37,500 nt of DNA from Rhizobiales bacterium UBA3584. Its GTDB lineage: Bacteria; Pseudomonadota; Alphaproteobacteria; Rhizobiales; Devosiaceae. The notes beneath the pieces are model-generated. The model had not been told where the DNA came from. It searched no databases and saw only the letters and a list, made by a program, of their open reading frames with translations. Both the position numbers and the translations under genes were made by a program. The DNA is taken from NCBI GenBank assembly GCA_002375765.1, contig DFMV01000031.1, positions 20,515 to 58,014 on the forward strand, read 5' to 3'. Of the stretch, positions 7,023 through 14,919 are shown in pieces. Within the stretch, counting starts at the first letter, position 1. The number at the start of each line of letters is the position of its first letter.

Positions 7023-8015
7023 TCAGTCGGCGAGGCAATCGAGAAGATTGTCGGCCATGGTGTTCATCAGCGTGAAATAGAGTTCGGGACCGTCGGCGAT
7101 GTCGGCCCCCAGGGGATCGAGAGTGCCGATGCGAGCGCCGGTGCCCTCGGCGATGGTTTCGATGACCTGCGGGGAGAACTGGGGTTCGGCGAAAAGACAG
7201 GCGGCGCCTTGCTGCTCGACTACGGCGCGGAGTTCGGTCATGCGCCCTGCCCCCGGAGCGATCTCGGGATTGACCGTGAACGAGCCCGATGCCTCGATGT
7301 CAAAGCTTTCCTCGAAGGCGTGATAGGCGTCGTGGAAGACAAAGAAGGGCTTGCCGCGGGCCGGTTCGAGGCGGGCATCGATTTCGGCCTGCAGCGCATC
7401 GAGACGGGCGGCCAGGGCCTGGCCGTTGGCATTGTAGGCTTCGGCATTTTCCGGGTCGGCGGCAATCAGCGCGTCGGCGATGGCGGCGACCATCAAGCGG
7501 GCGTTTTGCGGATCGAGCCAGAGGTGGGCGTCGCCATGTTCATGGTCATGCTCGTCTTCATGAGCATGATCGTCCTCGTCGACGTGTTCATCCTCGGCGT
7601 GCTCTTCATGTTCGTGTTCTTCGTGCTCGTCATCGTGGCTGTGAACTTCGAACAAACCGCCTTCGCGAAGTTCGCGAATGTTCATGCCCTCGATATTCAT
7701 CATCTCGACCTTGGTGGCACCGGCCGAAAGTGTATCGAGGGGACCATCGAGGAAGGTTTCGAGATTTTCGCCAATCCAGAAGACCAGATCGGCGCTTTCA
7801 AGCTTGCCGGCGTCGGAGGGGCGCAGGGAAAAGCCATGCGGGCTTGCTGCGCCTTCGATGAGCAGTTCAGGTGTACCCACGCCTTCCATGACGCCAGCGA
7901 CCAGCGAATGCAGCGGCTTTATGGTGGCGACCACATTGGGCGCGGCGAGCGCGGGGGTGGCTGCAAAAAGCGCGATGGCGGCGGGGGCGAGAAGGGCGAA
8001 GGCTTTATTGGGCAT
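7023..8015 (-). CDS. znuA: Zinc ABC transporter substrate-binding protein ZnuA
   Basis: A 330-residue periplasmic cluster A-I binding protein with a signal peptide ending in ALA (about residue 24). Zinc ligands are visible as His60 in ASPHGF, His164 in DAHLWLDP and His228 in FVFHDAYH, with a late Asp in GTLDPLGAD. Between the first two is a very His/Asp/Glu-rich loop (about residues 125-163) with more than a dozen His residues, typical of ZnuA and not of AztC. Two Cys near the C-terminus may form a disulfide. It is divergent from znuC with two Zur-type boxes in the 98-base gap and is followed by aztD. Confidence 0.95.
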   Translation of the reverse strand: MPNKAFALLAPAAIALFAATPALAAPNVVATIKPLHSLVAGVMEGVGTPELLIEGAASPHGFSLRPSDAGKLESADLVFWIGENLETFLDGPLDTLSAGATKVEMMNIEGMNIRELREGGLFEVHSHDDEHEEHEHEEHAEDEHVDEDDHAHEDEHDHEHGDAHLWLDPQNARLMVAAIADALIAADPENAEAYNANGQALAARLDALQAEIDARLEPARGKPFFVFHDAYHAFEESFDIEASGSFTVNPEIAPGAGRMTELRAVVEQQGAACLFAEPQFSPQVIETIAEGTGARIGTLDPLGADIADGPELYFTLMNTMADNLLDCLAD

Positions 8016-8035
8016 TGTCGGAAGGGCTCCAGACG

Positions 8036-8053
8036 ATTATGTTATGACATTAC
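8036..8053. promoter_or_regulatory. Zur-type box 1, znuA/znuC divergent region
   Basis: ATTATGTTATGACATTAC is an imperfect palindrome with the ATGTTAT-n-ACATT pattern. It lies nearest znuA, about 20 bases before its start. Confidence 0.82.
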
Positions 8054-8061
8054 ACAGTGAT

Positions 8062-8079
8062 GTAATGCTATAACATTGC
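8062..8079. promoter_or_regulatory. Zur-type box 2, znuA/znuC divergent region
   Basis: GTAATGCTATAACATTGC is close to a perfect palindrome and 26 bases centre-to-centre from box 1. It lies nearer znuC, 34 bases before its start. Two boxes on a divergent promoter fit coordinate zinc repression of both arms. Confidence 0.85.
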
Positions 8080-8113
8080 GACTTGAGTCAATGCGCATCT
8101 GTCAGGATCGGGC

Positions 8114-8953
8114 ATGAAAAATTTTACCGCTCCCGAGCGGGACGACATCGTTCGGATCGAAGGCGTCGGGGTGAAACGCGACGGACGCTGGCTGGTGCGC
8201 GGGGTGGACATGGCCATTGCGCGCGGGGAAATCGTGACGCTGATCGGGCCGAACGGGTCGGGCAAATCGACGACGGTCAAGACCGCTCTGGGCATCATCA
8301 AACCCGATGAGGGGCGTGTGTGGCGGGCCAAAAACCTTGCCATCGGCTATGTGCCGCAAAAGATCGCCATGGACCGCTCGCTGCCCATGACCGTCGAGCG
8401 GTTGATGGGGCTGACCGGACGCCGGACAAAGGCCGAGATTGCGGCGGCACTGGAAATGGTGGGGATTTCCCACCTCGCTCGCGCGCAGGTGCATTCGCTT
8501 TCGGGCGGGGAATTCCAGCGGGCACTGATTGCCCGCGCGGTGATCGGGCGGCCTGACCTTCTGGTGCTCGACGAGCCCGTGCAGGGGGTCGATTTTTCCG
8601 GCGAGGTGGCGCTTTATGATCTGATCGGGCGGATACGCGATGAGACCGGATGCGGGGTGGTGCTGATTTCCCACGATCTGCATGTGGTGATGGCGCGCAC
8701 CGATACGGTGATCTGCCTCAACGGGCATGTGTGCTGCCAGGGCACGCCCGACAGCGTGGCGGCGAGCGGGGAATATGCGGCGCTGTTCGGACCGCGGGCG
8801 GCCGAAACGCTGGCGATTTATCGCCATGAGCACGACCATGCGCATCTGCCCGATGGAACGGTGCGAGATGCCAAGGGGCAACTCCATTTCGACCATCACG
8901 CGCATGGGCCCCATTGCGAGCATGACCATGAAGGAGACCACAGGCATGCTTGA
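8114..8953 (+). CDS. znuC: Zinc ABC transporter ATP-binding protein ZnuC
   Basis: A 279-residue ATPase that powers zinc import with ZnuA and ZnuB. Walker A GPNGSGKST is at residues 45-53, the signature LSGGE at 129-133, Walker B LLVLDEP at 149-155 and the H-loop His at 187. The first base of the ZnuC-specific GYVPQK segment is near residue 78. The last about 40 residues form a tail with roughly a dozen His residues, longer than the core family needs and likely metal-binding. The start is ATG at 8114. Its end overlaps znuB by eight bases, and both are driven from the Zur-boxed divergent region. Confidence 0.95.
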   Translation: MKNFTAPERDDIVRIEGVGVKRDGRWLVRGVDMAIARGEIVTLIGPNGSGKSTTVKTALGIIKPDEGRVWRAKNLAIGYVPQKIAMDRSLPMTVERLMGLTGRRTKAEIAAALEMVGISHLARAQVHSLSGGEFQRALIARAVIGRPDLLVLDEPVQGVDFSGEVALYDLIGRIRDETGCGVVLISHDLHVVMARTDTVICLNGHVCCQGTPDSVAASGEYAALFGPRAAETLAIYRHEHDHAHLPDGTVRDAKGQLHFDHHAHGPHCEHDHEGDHRHA

Positions 8954-9746
8954 GAGCTTTTTCACGCGGGCGCTGATCGCCGGGCTAGGGCTGGCGGCGG
9001 TGACGGGGCCGCTGGGCAGCTTTATCGTCTGGCGGCGCATGGCCTATTTCGGGGATACGATGGCCCATTCGGCCATTCTGGGGGTGGCGCTGGCGCTGTT
9101 CTTTTCATTTTCGCCCGTGGTGGGGGTGTTCGCCATTGCGGTTATGGTGGCGCTGATCCTGGCGTTCTTGCAGCGCCGGGGCACGCTTTCGGCGGATTCG
9201 CTGCTGGGACTGCTCAGCCATTCGGCGCTGGCGCTGGGGCTGGTGCTCGTGTCGCTCATGCCCAATGTGCGGATCGATCTGATGGGATTGCTGTTTGGCG
9301 ACATTCTTGCGGTGTCGGTGAGCGATATTGCGATGATCTATGGCGGGGGAACCCTCGTTCTGGGGGTGCTGGCGTGGCTGTGGCGGCCGATGCTGGCGGG
9401 CACTGTTTCCGAGGATATCGCGCAGGCCGAGGGGCTGAACCCCGAGCGCACACGGTTGATATTCATGGTGCTGCTCGCGGCACTGATCGCCATATCGATG
9501 AAAATCCTCGGCGTGCTGCTGATTACCGCGATGTTGATCATTCCCGCCACCGCCGCGCGAAGGCTGGCCAATACACCCGAGCAGATGGCGATTTATGCGG
9601 CGCTGGGCGGGATCGCCGCCGTTCTTGCAGGCTTGTGGGCTTCGCTGCATTTCGATACGCCATCGGGACCCTCGATCGTGGTTGCGGCGCTTTGCGTATT
9701 TGCTATTACCTCCATCGTCCCGCTGGGCAACAAGGGAGCCGCCTGA
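8946..9746 (+). CDS. znuB: Zinc ABC transporter permease ZnuB
   Basis: A 266-residue integral membrane protein of the ABC-3 family. It begins MLESFFTRALIAGLGLAAVTG and has about eight hydrophobic segments. Family landmarks include GPLGSFIVWRRMAYFGDTMAHSAILG near residues 24-50, the GDILAVS segment near 120 and the coupling-region sequence EGLNPERTR. It forms the membrane channel for the ZnuA-delivered zinc. The ATG lies inside the 3-prime end of znuC (8-base overlap), so translation is probably coupled. The zur gene begins three bases after the stop. Confidence 0.94.
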   Translation: MLESFFTRALIAGLGLAAVTGPLGSFIVWRRMAYFGDTMAHSAILGVALALFFSFSPVVGVFAIAVMVALILAFLQRRGTLSADSLLGLLSHSALALGLVLVSLMPNVRIDLMGLLFGDILAVSVSDIAMIYGGGTLVLGVLAWLWRPMLAGTVSEDIAQAEGLNPERTRLIFMVLLAALIAISMKILGVLLITAMLIIPATAARRLANTPEQMAIYAALGGIAAVLAGLWASLHFDTPSGPSIVVAALCVFAITSIVPLGNKGAA

Positions 9747-9749
9747 GAA

Positions 9750-10148
9750 ATGAGTGCGCATTCCGATCTCACCCGCAACCAGTCGCTGGTGCTCGACCGG
9801 CTGGAAAAGGCCGACGCGCCCATGAGCGCCTACGCGATCCTCGACCAGTTGCGCGATGACGGGTTACGGGCACCGCTGCAGGTCTATCGGGCGCTCGAAA
9901 AGCTGCTCGATATGGGACTGGCGCACCGGCTGGAATCGATGAACGCGTTTGTCGCCTGCGCGCATCCGCATTGCCATGATTCAGGGCTGATCGCCTTTGC
10001 GATCTGCGAGAAGTGCGGGCAGGTTTCCGAGTTCTCTGACGATGTGGTTCGGGAGCGACTGACGGGCTGGGCGGACCGGGAGGGGTTTGTTGTCAAGCGC
10101 ACGACGATGGAGATACGCGGGGAGTGTCGGGTATGTGCGGCCGCGTGA
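9750..10148 (+). CDS. zur: Zinc uptake regulator Zur (Fur family)
   Basis: A 132-residue Fur-family repressor. The winged-helix part spans about residues 1-65 (LTRNQSLVLDRLEKADAPMSAY, then VYRALEKLLDMGLAHRLES). The dimerisation half contains HPHCH (72-76) and two structural-zinc cysteine pairs, CEKC (86-89) and CRVC (126-129). With zinc bound it would repress znuA, znuCB-zur and aztD at the boxes described. Location as the last gene of znuCB-zur makes it autoregulated. The N-terminus is slightly short for Fur but usual for Zur in this group. Confidence 0.93.
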   Translation: MSAHSDLTRNQSLVLDRLEKADAPMSAYAILDQLRDDGLRAPLQVYRALEKLLDMGLAHRLESMNAFVACAHPHCHDSGLIAFAICEKCGQVSEFSDDVVRERLTGWADREGFVVKRTTMEIRGECRVCAAA

Positions 10149-10178
10149 GGCGGTCGTTTGGGCCAACCACGACACGGC

Positions 10179-10268
10179 GTCATCCCGGACTTGATCCGGG
10201 ATTCAGTATGCGGCAACGCCTGAGCGCATCTTGAACGCTACCGGGCCCCGGCTCAAGGCCGGGTGACG
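10179..10268. repeat. REP-like palindromic intergenic repeat between zur and the SIMPL gene
   Basis: The unit starts GTCATCCCGGACTTGATCCG and ends CGGCTCAAGGCCGGGTGACG, so GTCATCCCGG and CCGGGTGAC are an outer inverted pair, each arm with its own small hairpin. It fills the gap between two convergent genes and could end both transcripts. Related half-units occur at 27468-27484 and 32330-32350. Confidence 0.75.
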
Positions 10269-10299
10269 GAGTGTGTTGGGATAGTGTGAGTGTGAAAAG

Positions 10300-11025
10300 C
10301 TATTCCAGGAAATAGGTGATCGTCGTCACCACCCTCACCTTCTTGTCCATCTGCTTTTCGGAGCGCTGGTCGGGGATTTCGACGGCGGCGAGGATCTCGA
10401 AGACGCCCTGATTGGCGGTCTGGATGGTGCCGACTTCGGCGCCCGCTTCCTCGGCGAATTGCTGGGCGGCTTCGCGGGCACGTTGGGTGGCTTCGGCGAG
10501 GATGTCGGTTTTGAGATCATTGAGCGCGGTGAAAATGTAGCTCGGGCCGGCATTGTAGCTGTCGGAGGAGAACACCACGCCGGCGCGCAAAAGGTCGCCG
10601 ATGTCGCGCGAGGCGGCGGCGATAGCCTCGACATCGTTCGAGGTGACCATGAATTCCTCGGTCAGAACGAAGCGCGCCATGTCGGGGGTGTTGGATGCGT
10701 TGTAGCCGGCGAGACGGTCCTCGACGAGGATATTCTGGACCTGCATCGAATCTTGAGGGAACCCGGCGCCGGTGAGGAAGTCGCGCACTGCGGCATCGGA
10801 GGTTTCGAGCTGGGCGCGGGCATCTTCAAGGGTCGGGCCGGTGGCGACGAACTTGATGGGCCAATAGGCCAGATCGGCGGTGACGTTGCGCTCGGAGAGG
10901 CCTTTGACCGTGACCGTGCGGATGGGCTGGCGGGATTCGATGAGCGCCTGACCGCCCAGCCAGCCGGCCAGAGCCAGACCGATTGCGACGAGCAACGCGG
11001 CGAGAATGCGCGAGATGGATTGCAT
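10300..11025 (-). CDS. SIMPL domain-containing exported protein (DUF541, YggE-like)
   Basis: A 241-residue protein with an N-terminal membrane anchor or signal (residues about 5-28, ILAALLVAIGLALAGWLGG), followed by a SIMPL domain: RTVTVKGLSERNVTADLAYW, ARAQLETSDAAVRDFLTGAG, a central DMARFVLTEEFMVTSNDVEAI strand and the alanine-rich helix QRAREAAQQFAEEAGAEVG. It ends in strands VRVVTTITYFLE. SIMPL proteins are periplasmic and linked to oxidative stress, but their biochemical role is unclear. The ATG at 11025 follows GGGGA by seven bases. It stands alone, with a dispersed palindrome upstream and a REP-like element downstream. Confidence 0.88.
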   Translation of the reverse strand: MQSISRILAALLVAIGLALAGWLGGQALIESRQPIRTVTVKGLSERNVTADLAYWPIKFVATGPTLEDARAQLETSDAAVRDFLTGAGFPQDSMQVQNILVEDRLAGYNASNTPDMARFVLTEEFMVTSNDVEAIAAASRDIGDLLRAGVVFSSDSYNAGPSYIFTALNDLKTDILAEATQRAREAAQQFAEEAGAEVGTIQTANQGVFEILAAVEIPDQRSEKQMDKKVRVVTTITYFLE

Positions 11026-11050
11026 GATTGGTCCCCAAATTGTCTTGGCC

Positions 11051-11099
11051 GGTCGCGGCATCGAGATGGAAAAGTCTGCACCTTTTCCTGATGTCACTC
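11051..11099. repeat. Dispersed GAAAA/TTTTC palindrome, copy 1
   Basis: GGTCGCGGCATCGAGATGG is followed by GGAAAAGTCTGCACCTTTTC, whose GGAAAAG and CCTTTTCC halves form a hairpin. A close copy occurs at 31532-31579 and more distant ones at 34994-35035 and inside the cobalamin riboswitch. It lies upstream of the SIMPL gene. Confidence 0.7.
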
Positions 11100-11162
11100 C
11101 AGCACGCCCCCCGGCGCAAGGCCGATGGGGCGCTTCAATTGTGACCGGTTTTGGGCAGGCCG

Positions 11163-12821
11163 TTAGGCCACCTTGGAAATATCGGGGACCGCATCGAGCA
11201 GCATGCGGGTGTAGTCGGCCCTGGGGGCGCTGAAGATCTGTTCGACGGGGCCGCTTTCGACCAGATTGCCGTGATGCAGGACGCCCACAGCATCGGCCAT
11301 CTGGCGCACCACTGCGAGGTTGTGACTGATGAGCAGATAGGTGAGCCCGAACTCTTCCTGCAGCCGGCTCATCAACTCGAGAACCTGAGCCTGGACGGAA
11401 ACGTCGAGAGCGGAGGTGGGTTCGTCGCAGATGATGAATTCGGGTTGGCTCGAAAGCGCGCGGGCAATCGCGATGCGCTGGCGCTGGCCACCGGAAAACT
11501 CGTGGGGATATTTGCGCATGGAGACCGGATCGAGCCGCACGCGTTCGAGCAGGTCGGCAACGCGATCTGCGATTTCACCGGGCTTTCTGGCGATGCCGAG
11601 CGCCCGCATGGGCTCGGCGATAATTTCGCCCACTCGCCAGCGCGGGTTGAGGCTGGCATAGGGATCCTGAAAGATCATCTGGATTTTCGAGCGGCGCTTT
11701 TTTTCGGCGCCCTTGGACCAGATGTCGGTGTCTTCGAGCCTGACACTGCCGCCAGAGGGCGGCAAAAGGCCGACCATCATGCGCGCACAGGTCGATTTTC
11801 CCGACCCCGATTCCCCGACAAGACCATAAGTCTGGCCACGCTGGATGGTGAAGGACACGCCATTGACCGCGTTGACGATGTTGCGGTTGCGGCCGGTGAT
11901 GCGGGCCAGAAAGGAGCCCGAGATATCGAACTGCTTGGAAAGATTTTCGACAACGACGAGCGGTTCGTCGGTCTTTTCCGAAGCAAAGCTGTGGCCCTTG
12001 GCGACCGCCGCCGCGTAGCGCGGGTTCTGGGCGGTGATCGAGGGAATGGCTTCGATCAGCTTGATCGTATAGTCCATTTTGGGACGATTGATGATGTCGC
12101 CCACCGAACCTGTCTCGACGATCTCGCCCTTGTTCATGACGATCATGCGGTCGGCGGCTTCGGCGATGACGCCCATATCGTGGGTGATGAGCATTACGGC
12201 AACGCCGCGCTCGGCGCACAGGCGCTTTAAGACCTTGATGATCTGAGCCTGAACCGAAACATCGAGGGCCGAGGTGGGCTCGTCAGCGATCACCAGTTCA
12301 GGTTCAGCCGCGAGGGCGAGCGAGATCACCACGCGCTGTCGCATGCCGCCAGAGAACTGATGGGGATAGGAATCGATGCGACTTTCGGGATCGGGGATGC
12401 CCGCATCGGCCAAAAGTGCGATGGCGCGGGTGCGGGCCTCGTCCTGGCTGAGCGGCAGATGGCGGCGGATGGTTTCGATCAACTGCTCGCCGACCGTAAA
12501 GAGCGGATTGAGCGAGGTCAGCGGGTCCTGCATGACCATGCCGATGCGGCGGCCGCGGATCTTGCGCAGGCTTTCCTCATCGAGCCCGTCGATGCGGTCG
12601 CCGCTCAGGGTAATCGAGGTCGAGGAAATTTCACCCGGCCAATCGACAAGGCCCATGATGGCGGTGCCGGTCATCGATTTGCCGGCGCCGGACTCGCCCA
12701 CCACGCCGAGCACTTCGCCGGGCATGATGTCGAACGAGATGGATTTGACGGCGGTGAAGTCACCGCGCCGCAGATGGAAGACGACGGAAAGGTCTTTGAC
12801 GGAAAGAACAGGTTGGCTCAT
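11163..12821 (-). CDS. Peptide-type ABC transporter, fused double ATP-binding protein
   Basis: A 552-residue tandem ATPase equivalent to DppD and DppF fused, as in YejF or GsiA. The first domain has Walker A GESGAGKS (42-49), signature FSGGM (156-160) and DEPTSALD (180-187). The second has GESGSGKS (336-343), FSGGQ (442-446) and DEPTSALD (466-473). The linker at about 260-290 includes the conserved peptide-transporter C-terminal region after the first domain. It would energise the two permeases upstream. Its ATG overlaps the TGA of the DppC-like gene by one base. The substrate is not certain: oligopeptides are likely, but this family also carries sugars, opines and nickel. Confidence 0.93.
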   Translation of the reverse strand: MSQPVLSVKDLSVVFHLRRGDFTAVKSISFDIMPGEVLGVVGESGAGKSMTGTAIMGLVDWPGEISSTSITLSGDRIDGLDEESLRKIRGRRIGMVMQDPLTSLNPLFTVGEQLIETIRRHLPLSQDEARTRAIALLADAGIPDPESRIDSYPHQFSGGMRQRVVISLALAAEPELVIADEPTSALDVSVQAQIIKVLKRLCAERGVAVMLITHDMGVIAEAADRMIVMNKGEIVETGSVGDIINRPKMDYTIKLIEAIPSITAQNPRYAAAVAKGHSFASEKTDEPLVVVENLSKQFDISGSFLARITGRNRNIVNAVNGVSFTIQRGQTYGLVGESGSGKSTCARMMVGLLPPSGGSVRLEDTDIWSKGAEKKRRSKIQMIFQDPYASLNPRWRVGEIIAEPMRALGIARKPGEIADRVADLLERVRLDPVSMRKYPHEFSGGQRQRIAIARALSSQPEFIICDEPTSALDVSVQAQVLELMSRLQEEFGLTYLLISHNLAVVRQMADAVGVLHHGNLVESGPVEQIFSAPRADYTRMLLDAVPDISKVA

Positions 12822-13759
12822 CAGCGCAGCCTTGGATTGAGGGCGTCACGCAGCCAGTCACCCAGAAGGTTGACCGACAGGGCGAGGAGCACGAGCGTGA
12901 TGGCGGGGAAAAACAGGATCCACCATTCGCCCGAGAACAGGAACTGCTGGCCGATACGGATCAGCGTGCCCAGCGAGGGTTGGGTGGGCGGAACGCCGAC
13001 GCCGAGGAACGAGAGCGTCGCTTCGGCGATGATGGCGAGGGCCAGCCCGATGGTGCCGATGACCAGAACAGGACCGAGCACATTGGGCAGGATGTGGCGG
13101 ATCAGGATGAAAACCGGTTTGACCCCTATGATGCGGGCGGCCGAAACGTAATCCTTTTGCCGCTCGACCATCGTGGTGCCGCGCACGGTCCGGGCGAACT
13201 GGGCCCAGTCCGAAAGCCCGATGGAAAAGATCAGGACAAAGATCGCCATGGATTCGCGCTGGTTGGGTGGAATGATGCCGCGCGCGATACCGAAGATCAA
13301 AAGCGCGATGAGGATCGAGGGAAAGGAAAGCTGGATATCAGCGATGCGCATGATGATGGTGTCGGTCAGCCCGCCCCGATAGCCCGCGATCAGGCCCAGA
13401 GTGACGCCGAGCAGCATGGCGAACAGGATGGCCGACAGACCGACCATGAGCGAGACGCGCGAGCCGTAGAGAATGGCGGAAAAGACGTCGCGGCCCTGAT
13501 GGTCCGAACCGAGCAGGAAGAAGCTGCCCGAAAAGCTTTCGCTCATGGGCGGGGTAAACCCGTTCATGAGATTGAGGGTGCGCGGGTTGAAGGGATCATA
13601 GGGGGCGATAAAGGGCGCAAAGATGGCCGCAAGGATCAGCACCGTGGCAACGATCGAGGAGACGATGGCCACCGGCGACGTACGGTAGGAATAAAAGATA
13701 TCGGAATCGATGATGCGGACAAGCCGGCCTTTGGGGGCTGTGGGGGTTATATCGTTCAT
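12821..13759 (-). CDS. Peptide-type ABC transporter permease, DppC-like
   Basis: A 312-residue inner-membrane permease. The N-terminal region has the DppC hallmark of a first helix after a polar start, then YDPFNPRTLNLMNGFTPP and the SGSFFLLGSDHQGRDVFSAI motif (LGTDxxGRD type) before the transport core. The cytoplasmic coupling sequence DYVSAARIIGVKPVFIL and the final FFPAITLVLLALSVNLLGDW are also typical. It pairs with the DppB-like permease, whose stop is three bases upstream of its start, and overlaps the ATPase gene by one base. Confidence 0.93.
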   Translation of the reverse strand: MNDITPTAPKGRLVRIIDSDIFYSYRTSPVAIVSSIVATVLILAAIFAPFIAPYDPFNPRTLNLMNGFTPPMSESFSGSFFLLGSDHQGRDVFSAILYGSRVSLMVGLSAILFAMLLGVTLGLIAGYRGGLTDTIIMRIADIQLSFPSILIALLIFGIARGIIPPNQRESMAIFVLIFSIGLSDWAQFARTVRGTTMVERQKDYVSAARIIGVKPVFILIRHILPNVLGPVLVIGTIGLALAIIAEATLSFLGVGVPPTQPSLGTLIRIGQQFLFSGEWWILFFPAITLVLLALSVNLLGDWLRDALNPRLR

Positions 13760-13762
13760 TGC

Positions 13763-14743
13763 TCAGTGCCCCTTTGCCGCGCCGACCCGCAGGCGCGGAT
13801 CCACGACGTAATAGAGTATGTCGACGATGAGATTGACGATCACGAAGACGAAGCCGACAAAGATCAGGTAGGCGGCCATGACCGGCACATCGACGACGGC
13901 GACCGAGGATAAAAACAACGAGCCGATGCCGGGCCACTGGAACACGGTTTCGGTGATCAGCGCTCCGGTGATGATCGAGCCCAGTTGCAGGCCGGCGATG
14001 GTGATGACGGGGACCATCGTGTTCTTGAGCGCGTGCGAGAAGTTGATGGCACGCTTGGAAAGGCCCCGGGCGCGAGCGAACTTGATATAGTCCTGGCGCA
14101 GCACTTCGAGCATTTCGGCGCGCACCAGGCGCATGATCAGCGTCATCTGGAACAACGACAGTGTGATGGCGGGCAGAATGATCGAGCGCAGGCCGGTTTC
14201 AGTGAGAAAGCCGGTGCGCCACCAGCCGAAATCGATGACCTCGCCGCGCCCGAAACTGGGCAGCCACTGCAGTTCGACGGCGAAGATGTAGATCAGCCCG
14301 ATGCCGATCAGAAAGGTCGGCAGCGAAACACCGATCAGCGAAAACGCCATGATGGCGGCAGCGGCGGGGTTCTTGCGGTTCAGCGCGGTAAAGACGCCAG
14401 CTAGAATGCCGAACACCAGAGCGATGGCGGCTGAAGTGAGCGCCAGCTCGATGGTCGCGGGCAGGCGCGACATGATGAGTTCTGCGACCGGCGTCTGAAG
14501 ACGATATGAAATGCCGAAATTGCCCTGCAGGGCATTGACGATAAAGCGAAAGAACTGCTCGTAGAAGGGATCGTTGAGGCCTAGGCTTTCGCGCAGGAAT
14601 TCCTGATCGGCCATCGAGGCTTCCTGGGAAACCATGGAGGCGACCGGATCGCCGACATAGCGGAACATGACGAACGAAATCAGAGCGACAGCAAGCATCA
14701 CCAGTATGGATTGCCCGAGGCGCTTGAAGATGAAGGCCAGCAT
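13763..14743 (-). CDS. Peptide-type ABC transporter permease, DppB-like
   Basis: A 326-residue permease that opens with a single N-terminal helix (FIFKRLGQSILVMLAVALIS), then the DppB-type periplasmic stretch ending LGLNDPFYEQF, and a core with about five further helices. The EAA-like coupling loop is RQDYIKFARARGLSKRAIN. The sequence GSIITGALITETVFQWPGIG near residue 260 is diagnostic of the family. It is the first gene after the terminator-like hairpin that follows the binding-protein gene, and is likely transcribed by limited readthrough. Confidence 0.93.
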   Translation of the reverse strand: MLAFIFKRLGQSILVMLAVALISFVMFRYVGDPVASMVSQEASMADQEFLRESLGLNDPFYEQFFRFIVNALQGNFGISYRLQTPVAELIMSRLPATIELALTSAAIALVFGILAGVFTALNRKNPAAAAIMAFSLIGVSLPTFLIGIGLIYIFAVELQWLPSFGRGEVIDFGWWRTGFLTETGLRSIILPAITLSLFQMTLIMRLVRAEMLEVLRQDYIKFARARGLSKRAINFSHALKNTMVPVITIAGLQLGSIITGALITETVFQWPGIGSLFLSSVAVVDVPVMAAYLIFVGFVFVIVNLIVDILYYVVDPRLRVGAAKGH

Positions 14744-14871
14744 GGATGTGGTCTCCGTGAACGCTTTTGCGCTTCAGTCCGGGACGGCCCGAACCCATGT
14801 GCATTGCGTTTGAACTTTATCGGAAAATTCGCCGGCGACAATCGCGGGCTTTGCAAGGCTTCGCAAACAAA

Positions 14872-14900
14872 CGCCGCGCCACAGAAATTGTGGCGCGGCG
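14872..14900 (-). terminator. Strong stem-loop with T-run after the peptide-binding protein gene
   Basis: A perfect 12-bp stem (CGCCGCGCCACA with TGTGGCGCGGCG) and a 5-base loop, followed on the minus strand by TTTGTTTG. It sits 20 bases after the binding-protein stop and well before the permease genes, so it probably limits readthrough and sets a high ratio of binding protein to permease. Confidence 0.85.
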
Positions 14901-14919
14901 CGCTGTCTGAACGACCGGC

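Noticed and set aside
7209..8060. 283-codon plus-strand frame with a Met/Val/Phe-rich stretch opposite znuA
   Set aside because: The hydrophobic run is the complement of His/Asp/Glu codons in the ZnuA loop, not a membrane protein.
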